Part shown: piece after piece, positions 22,239 through 31,267 of the stretch | Layout: every line of letters starts with the position of its first letter | How positions within the stretch are numbered: the stretch's first letter is position 1 | Source: Bolinopsis microptera | Taxonomy: Eukaryota; Ctenophora; Tentaculata; Lobata; Bolinopsidae | Assembly (NCBI RefSeq): GCF_026151205.1 | Contig: NC_087077.1 | Coordinates: 1,118,001-1,178,000, forward strand | Length of the DNA stretch: 60,000 nt | Reading direction: 5' to 3' | Notes under the pieces: generated by a model | Databases searched by the model: none | What the model was told of the DNA's origin: nothing | The model's input: the letters and a program-made list of their open reading frames with translations, nothing else | Position numbers and translations under genes: made by a program

Positions 22239-22477
22239 GGACCTGATAAGTGGACTTGTGATAGAGTGCAGGCAAACAATGTTTTATTTGATAGTTTCTA
22301 AAATATGATGTATTGTTGTATTTAAATGTGTTGTTAATTTTAAATCTGGAAGAATGTTTTACGAGTCTAGAAATTATTATTGATTAGATTGGAATTTACA
22401 TTAATTTGTCATTGCATTGAATATGTATGTCTGTCATCGGCAAAGTGCCAAGAAAGTATTTGTTTCGTAATCTAGTA

Positions 22478-22625
22478 TAATGTATAGATCTATAATAATC
22501 TAGTATAGATCTATAGTAATCTAGTATAGATCTATAGTAATATAGTATAGATCTATAGTAATCTAGTATAGATCTATAGTAATCTAGTATAGATCTATAG
22601 TAATATAGTATATATCTATAAATCT
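22478..22625. repeat. 27-bp repeat with TAGATCTATA
   Basis: Six copies of AATCTAGTATAGATCTATAG with a step of about 27 bases, in the 3' UTR or downstream flank of the ARFGEF3-like gene. Confidence 0.9.
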
Positions 22626-22654
22626 ATAAAGATGAAGTGACTAGTATCTATATT

Positions 22655-22660
22655 AATAAA
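22655..22660 (+). promoter_or_regulatory. Candidate polyadenylation signal AATAAA of the ARFGEF3-like gene
   Basis: A canonical AATAAA lies about 420 bases after the stop codon, within AT-rich sequence. No GU-rich downstream element was examined closely. It is the first good signal I noticed after the last exon. Confidence 0.45.
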
Positions 22661-24216
22661 TAATGAGTAACAAGCAAGCTGGCCTTGTTTGATAGATATG
22701 TTAATAACTGTTTACATTTAAATTATTATTGCTGATAAGTTTACCAACTATTTGATTTTGTTTTGCTAAAATTTCATTGTACTAAATCGTTATTGAATTG
22801 TTATAACATTTGAAATTCTCTGCTTTTGTGTCTCCTAACAGGTAATACTTAAAAATCTCTCAATATAACTTGTCTTGCAAGAACTTTTATTTTAAGAAAC
22901 GCGTTAATAGAATATTCCTTAGATAATTGTAATAAACTTAATTCCTAAAGACTAAGTATAGACTAAAAGCTTACAACCAAGAATTAAGACGACAATACAT
23001 ACTCAAGCATACGATTTGTGCATACATTTACACGATTTGTGTACCATTATACGATTTGTGTATAATTAATAATTACAAGAATTCAGGATTGTGTATAATA
23101 AATGTATGATTTGTGTATAATTGTACACAAGTTTGAGCTGAGGAGGAAGTGAGTGGGATGGTTTCCTGAAGGTATATTGAGGCACATCACGCTTCAAGCC
23201 ACGTGCTGTTGAGCTGGCATAATGTACTCGAAAGTTTCTTCAAAACTTAGAAAAAAGTAAAAGTCAGAAATGTACTGCTTTGAGTTAGATTTTGTCGGTA
23301 GTTTTCCGTATTTTGTCGACATGATCCACCAAATTTCGACACAAAATACCTCTAACATTAAGTAGGGATTATCTAATCCTTGTAAGTATTGATTAGATAT
23401 CTCAGAGGCACAAACAAGCCCCTTGGATGTAACAGGAGTCATACTTTCGACATAACCTTTGTTTTAAGTGGCCCAACCCTGTAGATGCGACTTTTACCCT
23501 ATGACTAAGTACTAACACATAACTTTGGCCTGTTGCAGCTCTTAGTTCGTCTCAAAAATGAAATTACTATTGCGCAATCATTGAAAAAGGTGATTATATT
23601 TGTAACGCGCTGTGACAAAATTGTAGTTCAACTTTTCATCTCTCTTGTTCACGAAGATGGCAATAATTAAATAATATTGATCGATCTATATTGCGCGCGG
23701 CAAATCACGTGATCACATATGCGCGGCACGCATATTTAGTATTTACATACATGCAAGTGCCAACTCCAAACTAATCAATTTGCCCTCATATCAACCGAAT
23801 GCTGATATTCAAATATCTAGATACATTTGACATTTGTTCGTCAATCGCCGCCAACAGTCTCTTCCCAAGTATGGGCCTACATTTCTGTTTCATCAACCTC
23901 TTTTCTATTCCTACTTTGATTTCCAACTGTTTCCTTAACCTCCTCTTGCCTCCTTCTTTGAGTTTCATCTGTTTCTACCGTTTCGGAGATTGTATGAGCA
24001 TTAATGATGGGGGGGTACTCTTCTCTGGGTCACGAAACACGAAAATATCGCAAAGATTTCGCTTTAATGAAATTCTTAAAGCTTCTTATGGAAATTGTGT
24101 AAATGAATACATTGGTAATGTTGTTCAAGTATGGAATGCATTTACAAAACATTTCCATTTTAAAGTAATTATGATTACCATCATAAATCACCTCCAGGAC
24201 GTATTGTCCAAAAAAG
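22661..24216. other. Intergenic region, no gene supported
   Basis: Three or four ACGATTTGTGTA repeats at 23005-23120 and a short GC-rich palindrome (TTGCGCGCGGCAA area near 23690). A plus-strand open frame of 149 codons (23799-24248) shows no recognisable domain and runs into the MITE at 24217, so I do not call it a gene. Confidence 0.4.
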
Positions 24217-24520
24217 CGCTCCTACTAAATCGCTCGCCCAAATTTTAAGAAAATTCTTGTGAAAAGGCCCTTTGGGTATGCAATTGATCAGGATCGGTGT
24301 ATTTTTGGACGCTGATTCCGAATCATCATGTTTTACTAGCCTGTCACGTGACCAAAACGGTTTTTTGCCCATAACTCTCCAGGGAAGCATTTTTACCCTA
24401 CGTCATGGGGGTGATTCGGAATCAGCGTCCAAAAATACACCGATCCTGATCAATTGCATACCCAAAGGGCCTTTTCACAAGAATTTTCTTAAAATTTGGG
24501 CGAGCGATTTAGTAGGAGCG
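24217..24520. mobile_element. Palindromic MITE, 109-bp arms
   Basis: The arm 24217-24325 (CGCTCCTACTAAATCGCTCG ... GATTCCGAATCA) is repeated almost perfectly in reverse at 24412-24520, with an 86-bp centre. No transposase. It sits right at the point where the GPCR-like sequence loses homology. Confidence 0.85.
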
Positions 24521-24524
24521 AGAG

Positions 24525-25436
24525 TTTCGACGATACAGGGGGAGCCGCGCACTCGTGCGCGGCGGGTCATACAACGTATGACAAAAAATTAGCTGATCTC
24601 CCTTGTCGGTGAAATGACTCAACCTCACAGCGATAACTATCAGCCAGGTACCAGAAATCACTACTATGAAAGTGCAGAGCAGCACTTCACTCAATACCAC
24701 GATTGTTGATTTCTTAAACAATTCCTTTTCTTATGAACAGGTCGCAACTTAACAGCTGATAATAGTACATTACGCTAATTTGATCTTTTTGCAGAACAAA
24801 TATTAAAACAAGGGCTAATGAGGCTGCCCACATGCAGCTTGCTAGAATGTGACCTTGTCGACTAGTCCATCTTGCACATCTGAAAGGAAACAGCATCGCA
24901 ACAAGTTTAGAACAGCTCATACTCATAGCGCCAGTAGTCAAAAGAGCAGTACAAGAAGAGAGAAACGGTCTGGAGTACCCTTGTAAATCACAAAAGTTTT
25001 CTCCTAACAACCAACGGTCCGTGATGGCAGCCAAGCAAGTGGGGAAGAGAATAACGAGTGTAGTTAAGAGGTCGAGAACTGCAACGTGTTGAATCAGCGC
25101 AGTTGTTATCTTGCCCAACCTAATTGCTTTATGTTTAGTAGCTATTAAGATGATAGTACTTCCAATCAGTCCAATCAGTGTACCAAGAAGGAAAAATGTT
25201 GAGAAGAGTGAACGGGCCAAAACAGGGTTTACTTTGTTATAAAGCCAACAGCTGTTATAGTAGTACATCTCGTCTCCTCCAAACAGGCTGTACTTGTTGG
25301 AAGGGGCCATATTTCTCCTGTTTTTATTGCTAAGGATACAAGATCTTCCGTTCAAATTCTGGGTAATCAGTTTATCAATTAATAATTTAAGATCATGAAT
25401 AAATTCAGTAACTACTGATATGAAGAGGATTTGCAT
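24525..25436 (-). pseudogene. Rhodopsin-like GPCR, frameshifted and lacking TM6-TM7
   Basis: Read on the minus strand from 25436; a better start is the Met at residue 43. TM1 is about residues 76-98, TM2 112-134 with the LxxxD-type LD, then a WLLG loop and the TM3 cysteine (C149), TM3 150-178, TM4 196-215 and a loop cysteine (C231) that could pair with C149. The frame ends at 24714. A second minus frame entered near 24721 continues with TM5 (VVLSEVLLCTFIVVISG), so a one-base shift separates TM4 and TM5. After TM5 similarity stops beside the MITE at 24217-24520. TM3 ends in CSKLVAMLFPF instead of a DRY motif. It most likely is a dead or fragmentary receptor. A split gene whose last exon lies elsewhere would not explain the shift. 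Ligand unknown. Confidence 0.7.
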
Positions 25437-26202
25437 ATCCTATACACTTACAATTCGCCTACAAATACTCCATACGAAGGTTTCACAGGTAAGCCGGAGC
25501 GAAGTCTAAGATTAAGAAAAGTAACGACATTAAAAAATGTTAAAACAGGGAGTTCATAAGTCTGAGTCATTGACTTGTGAGCCGATCAGATACTCGGGGT
25601 ACAATTTTGCTCGTATACTTTTGGCTCACTGGCGCAGATAAATGGATTACTGGTTTAGATCTCTGGCTCAGTACAGACTCAAAATTTTGGCTCACCGAAA
25701 CTAAGTCTTGGCTTCGCGGATCTAAGTCTTGAGTAGAAGACATTCGCTTGGGATTGTTATTATTCATACAAGAAACATATCAGAATTCTCTTCAAGAGGG
25801 AGGAGAATGTACTGACAGCGGTAGCAGTATCTAAATTATTCATGAAATTGAAATGAAGCTTTGAAGATGAAACGAGGTAGTCTCTCTATCTCAGCGCCAT
25901 GGCCACTCCTTGAATAATATATTTCACTGCCAATCGTATAAACATTAAACATAGTGATAGAGATTCAGCGGAATGACAAGCTGAGCACCGACCAGTGAAT
26001 TTAAGTCTTGAGTACAAATCTTACAATTGCACTGGATTGTTATTATTAATACAACTACAAGAAACATATCAGAATTCTCTTCAAGAGATAGGTGGTAGCC
26101 ACACAAAAGGAGGGAGGAAAATGTACTCGTACTGACAGTGGTAGCTAAATTATTCATAAAATTGAAATGAAGCTTTGAAGATGAAACTGGAAACGAGGTA
26201 CT
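25437..26202. other. Intergenic region with a roughly 130-bp direct duplication
   Basis: CAAGAAACATATCAGAATTC and the following sequence down to TTGAAGATGAAAC occur at about 25769-25877 and 26048-26187, with a few indels. A 66-codon minus ORF at 25567-25767 has repeated SQDL/SQNF-like phrases and no known domain. I do not call a gene. Confidence 0.5.
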
Positions 26203-26718
26203 TTAGGGCCAACAAATTTGGGTAACAATAAATTTGGTTACCATAATTTTGGTTACCATAATTTTGGGCACAAATTTCGCAAATTTTCAGTCTACAACAA
26301 TTTTAGTCGCATTTTTTGACTTTTCGAGACCATTTTCTGTTCCATTTATTTGATTTTTCCATTATTATCATTAAGCTAGTTTTTTTCAATTTCGCAGAAC
26401 GTATGTCGAAGTTCATGATGAAATCGGAAATTGTAACGACTCTGCAAAACTCAAGGTACAAATCTATATAGAAACGTAGAAAGAAACGTAGAAAGTAACA
26501 AAACACGGGCAGTGAACTAAATATACTAGTATAGATAACGGAACACATGTATCAGAAATTTCCCATGGGTTCACGTGCACACTGCGTGCCAAACGGTCAC
26601 GTGGACAAATTATTAACCTCGTGATCCTATAACTTACAACATACGTGCATAATTTGGTAAGGAGGAATATCTTAGGGCCAACAATGTCAATATTGTTACC
26701 CAAATTTGTTGGCCCTAA
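26203..26718. mobile_element. Element with 28-bp terminal inverted repeats
   Basis: Left TTAGGGCCAACAAATTTGGG and right CCCAAATTTGTTGGCCCTAA are perfect reverse complements over about 28 bp, enclosing 516 bp without a transposase. The flanks GGTACT and GGTATC may be a decayed target duplication. TTGGTTACCATAAT is repeated inside the left end. Class unknown. Confidence 0.75.
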
Positions 26719-27046
26719 GGTATCTGGGAACGTTCCAACGGCGAGCCAACAATACATACATTAGTTACATATCATAGCATAAAATGTCTTATTACACGCA
26801 GTAGGGACCTGTGTACAGTTAGCGATATTTAACTGTTTATCATAAACATTATATGATAAAGAATGTAAGCTCAATAAAATTTAGATGTGATAATTCTTCT
26901 TCTGTCATGTAGAACTGATTGACAATCAAGAGATTGTTCAATTCAATTGTAACCATACTTCCTCAGAAAAACTGTTAGTACCAGTGAAAATAAATGGACC
27001 ATATCTGAACATGGAGTTTGACTCCTGATCAAGCGTAAGTATTGTT
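26719..27046. other. Intergenic, nothing recognised
   Basis: AT-rich sequence before the 474-bp tandem repeats. No gene or repeat seen. Confidence 0.5.
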
Positions 27047-28710
27047 AGTAGTGGAACAGCAATACTAAGGTAATGGGACTACTGCGGACCCTCTACCGGC
27101 CAAACCTTGTTAACAAAGCCGCAGTCAAGGTTCGGTGAACGGTAGTTAAAAGCGCTTAAGGGACATAAGTCAAATTGGTAGAGCAACATCATGTAGTGGA
27201 CATCTTAAGAAATGAGGAGTGGGTAGAATGTTAGGTTGCTCCTTTATAAATCGTCTTTTTCTCCGATAATAAGTTGACATCAAGTCTTGAAAATTATTCG
27301 AGAAGAATCTCGAATAATTTAGTTGCAGCGTGCCACATGGCTATCTAAACTGCAAACCCTACCCATTGCTGAGCAAGGCCTTTATCTTCTCCGACGAGCG
27401 GGATCATCAATAATGAGGTCTGATCGTCATCTTCTTACAGCGTTCGATGTCTGTGTGAAGGTAAAATGGTGATATCCTCTGGATCAGGCAGAGGTTGAGT
27501 GTTATCGGGATTATTTCTTTAGTAGTGGAACAGCAATACTAAGGTAATGGGACTACTGCGGACCCTCTACCGGCCAAACCTTGTTAACAAAGCCGCAGTC
27601 AAGGTTCGGTGAACGGTAGTTAAAAGCGCTTAAGGGACATAAGTCAAATTGGTAGAGCAACATCATGTAGTGGACATCTTAAGAAATGAGGAGTGGGTAG
27701 AATGTTAGGTTGCTCCTTTATAAATCGTCTTTTTCTCCGATAATAAGTTGACATCAAGTCTTGAAAATTATTCGAGAAGAATCTCGAATAATTTAGTTGC
27801 AGCGTGCCACATGGCTATCTAAACTGCAAACCCTACCCATTGCTGAGCAAGGCCTTTATCTTCTCCGACGAGCGGGATCATCAATAATGAGGTCTGATCG
27901 TCATCTTCTTACAGCGTTCGATGTCTGTGTGAAGGTAAAATGGTGATATCCTCTGGATCAGGCAGAGGTTGAGTGTTATCGGGATTATTTCTTTAGTAGT
28001 GGAACAGCAATACTAAGGTAATGGGACTACTGCGGACCCTCTACCGGCCAAACCTTGTTAACAAAGCCGCAGTCAAGGTTCGGTGAACGGTAGTTAAAAG
28101 CGCTTAAGGGACATAAGTCAAATTGGTAGAGCAACATCATGTAGTGGACATCTTAAGAAATGAGGAGTGGGTAGAATGTTAGGTTGCTCCTTTATAAATC
28201 GTCTTTTTCTCCGATAATAAGTTGACATCAAGTCTTGAAAATTATTCGAGAAGAATCTCGAATAATTTAGTTGCTCAGCAATGGGTAGGGTTTGCAGTTT
28301 AGATAGCCATGTGGCACGCTGCAACTAAATTATTCGAGATTCTTCTCGAATAATTTTCAAGACTTGATGTCAACTTATTATCGGAGAAAAAGACGATTTA
28401 TAAAGGAGCAACCTAACATTCTACCCACTCCTCATTTCTTAAGATGTCCACTACATGATGTTGCTCTACCAATTTGACTTATGTCCCTTAAGCGCTTTTA
28501 ACTACCGTTCACCGAACCTTGACTGCGGCTTTGTTAACAAGGTTTGGCCGGTAGAGGGTCCGCAGTAGTCCCATTACCTTAGTATTGCTGTTCCACTACT
28601 AAAGAAATAATCCCGATAACACTCAACCTCTGCCTGATCCAGAGGATATCACCATTTTACCTTCACACAGACATCGAACGCTGTAAGAAGATGACGATCA
28701 GACCTCATTG
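27047..28710. repeat. 474-bp tandem triplication ending in a large palindrome
   Basis: Units start at 27047, 27521 and 27995 (AGTAGTGGAACAGCAATACT) with an exact 474-bp step and look nearly identical. The third stops after about 280 bases at 28274. The sequence then turns round: 28320-28600 is the reverse complement of 27995-28274 with a 45-base loop, and the inverted copy continues to 28710. It abuts a decayed gypsy pol, so the unit may be retrotransposon leader or LTR-adjacent sequence. That link is inference. Confidence 0.9.
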
Positions 28711-28745
28711 TAAGTATTGTTAGTTGTAATGTTTTTGTCCCAATA

Positions 28746-29861
28746 GTGCCAGTATTCAAAGGAGAAAAAACTCGTATCTGTGGCACGTATAAGTATAACC
28801 TTACCTTGAATCCAGCTATGGCAGCACAGCAGTACCCACTGCCGTCTATAGAAGAGTGCCTGAACAAAGTAACGGGAGGACATCCGTTTACAAAAATCAA
28901 CGTTAGAGCTGCATACAATAACATCCCAATCAGGAAAGAAGATACTGACGACGATTAATACCCACTTAGGACAGTTATTGTGGAATCGTTTACCCTACGG
29001 TATTTCTCCAGCAGCAGCCATTTTTTAAGAGACCATAGATCAAACATTGGCAGGGATACCAATGTGTTGTCGCAGAGTGGACGACATCCTCGTTTCCGTA
29101 AAGGACAGAGAGGAGCACCTGAGAATACTCAACGAAGTGATTAGTCGATTGGAAAACAGATGCAAGATGGAGAAGTCAGACTCTGTGATTTACCTAAAAC
29201 ATGAGGTAAACAAAGACGGGATCAGGCCCGTTAAGTCGAAAGTGGAAGATATGCTAAAAATGAGAGAGAAAAAAAACATGTCACAGATTGTTGCTCCATT
29301 AGATGAACTCAGAAAGAAAGGAATGGAATGGAACTGGAAGTGGACAAAGAGACGACAAGAAGCTTTGAAGAATTTGAAGGAACTACTTAGCTCGGAAGTT
29401 CAAGTAGTGCTCACTTTGTACGATCCTAATAAACCGCTGAAACTTGACACCGATGCGTCTCCGACCGGATTGGGCGCAGTACTGTCACATACGATGCCTG
29501 ATGGATCGGAACGTCCAATCGAGTATATTTCAAGGACTTTAACTGCAGCGGAAAAGAACTACGCAAAAATCGACTGTTAAGCAGCGGCGATTTGTACCTG
29601 TATGAAAAGAAGTTTATACTGATAACTGACAACCAGCCACTAGTACACATTTTCAGAAAACACAAGCAACTGTCAGTCATGACCGCAGCAAGATTAACCA
29701 GATGGTCATTATTTCTCATGGATTACCACTATGATATCTTCGACAGATCAACCAAAGCCCATGGGAACGCTGACATGTTATTGAGACTACCAAGACCACA
29801 CACCCGGGAAGATGAAAAGGAAACAGAAAACGATCAGGTACAGAGTGTGGATAGAGATTAG
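28746..29861 (+). pseudogene. Decayed Ty3/gypsy retrotransposon pol (RT and RNase H)
   Basis: Three open pieces keep the order of a Ty3/gypsy polyprotein. The first (28746-28958) has RICGTYKYNLTLNP and YPLPSIEECLNK, the start of the reverse transcriptase. The second (29047-29580) has VDDILVSVKDREEHLR in place of the catalytic YxDD strand, then LDTDASPTGLGAVLSH and EYISRTLTAAEKNYA of RNase H. The third (29592-29861) has ITDNQPLVHIF and LTRWSLFLMDY, the RNase H end. Internal stretches, including the RT palm between the first two pieces, are missing or scrambled. No integrase, gag or matching LTRs were recognised. It is dead. Confidence 0.85.
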
Positions 29862-29883
29862 AGCTCTGACTTTGGAAGCATAA

Positions 29884-30267
29884 ATGGAAGTGGCGGAAGC
29901 TAGGCAAACTGCTAACATAACAGCGAATATTCTGGTAGATGCTCTAGGGGTTGGAAACACAATGTTCCGGTATTGGTTGCCCGAGGCAGGGGACGGAGCT
30001 GTCAGTGCAGCAACAACACTTAGTGGGAGTGAGCGTGGAAACAAGCACGATAATGGAGCTGGAGCAGAGTTAGGAGCACAGGGTATGGTGAATGCAATAT
30101 CGATGAGACCAGCGTTGAAAATATTAAGATCACGCTACGTGGTGGAGGAGAAAGCAGCAGCTGAGGCGGAGAAGCGAGCTCTGGAGAAGGAGTAGGCTGT
30201 GGGGCGATTAGAGAAACGGGAAAAAGTGATCATTGAGGCGATAGAAGATATTGAGAGTGAAGAATAA
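29884..30267 (+). pseudogene. Unidentified alanine/glutamate-rich ORF with an in-frame amber codon
   Basis: A 103-codon frame starting MEVAEARQTANITANIL, with an Ala/Gly-rich middle and a charged C-terminus likely to form a coiled coil (VVEEKAAAEAEKRALEKE). It ends at TAG 30193-30195. The same frame goes on with 23 similar codons (GRLEKREKVIIEAIEDIESEE) to TAA 30265-30267, so one nonsense change may have split it. It follows the gypsy fragment by 23 bases and could be part of that element or unrelated. No family recognised. Confidence 0.35.
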
Positions 30268-31267
30268 GCGATAAGGAGAATGGATAGACAGACTAAATCT
30301 TGACTTTTATTTCTTTTGGTACAGGGTAACTGCATACCACAATTGAAATTCATCTTATAATTATATTTGTCACCTCAAGATTTGGATGATCGATTGCGAC
30401 TGATTGTATTTACTTTACACTTTAATTCAATCGACATTAGACATTTGATTTCCATTTAAATTATAGATCAATGCAAACAAAGGTTAAGAGTTAATGAATA
30501 GTGTTATAAAAGATTCACAATTTACATAATATTCTAATACGTAAGTAAATATTTTAAAAACAAGCATGCATTTCTCAAAAGCCAGTTAGTGATTATTATC
30601 ATCTTGTATTACTTAAAAACTTTAAAACAATCTTAAACTCGTATAATATCGCAAAAGACTGATTTGACTATTGACTAATGATCTGGCCCGGCGCGCGCTA
30701 CTTCGTAGCACTTGCCGTCGGGCCAACATTTCGAGAAGAAAGCGGCGCGCGCTACTTCGAAGAAATTTAGACGAGTAACATCCGTCAAAAGACTGATAAG
30801 TGCTAACAAAAATATAGTGCAGTAAGAGTATTCACTTCTATCTTAAAAATAAAGGTCTTAACATTCTTCTAGTTGAAATGTATACCCGTTGTGAAATCTC
30901 CTTCGATTCAAAGGAGCAAACAACCTTATTAATATTATATATATATATTAAATCGTCAGTATATATTAAATCGTGCGTTTATTCTCCATATAGTTTATAA
31001 AACAGTACTTGATTTTTGATTACTACGATATTTAACGTTTGTAATATTTTTCGTACAAATCTGAAAATGGAATGACCAAATTTTCTGATTACTCTGTGAA
31101 TTTCCCTGAGCATTTCCTTGTGCTTATCTCTGATTTCATGGAATTCTCTGTATATGTTTGAATAGATGCAACTGGATGTGTGAGAAGACGATGATTCATC
31201 TTTGTCATGATCTGGAGCGGGTTAGACCATACTTTTATAAAAATCTGAAAATGAACTGACCGAATTT
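30268..31267. other. Intergenic region with a scrap duplicated from the neighbouring TRPA-like ORF
   Basis: The stretch TTTGTCATGATCTGGAGCGG at about 31200 matches the coding sequence at about 32438-32457 (TTTGCCATGATCTGGAGCGG), and the surrounding bases are similar. TCTGAAAATG and CTGACCGAATTTTCAG segments also occur twice downstream of the TRPA stop. GGCGCGCGCTACTTCG is present twice near 30692 and 30754. No gene. Confidence 0.55.

Noticed and set aside
23799-24248. 149-codon plus-strand ORF as a gene
   Set aside because: No domain, odd composition, and its end lies in the MITE arm; the minus strand is equally open in part.
24272-24592. 106-codon ORF across the palindrome
   Set aside because: It reads both arms of the MITE and has no independent support.
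28118-28324. Minus ORF in the palindrome region
   Set aside because: It crosses the junction of direct and inverted copies, so the two parts are chimeric.
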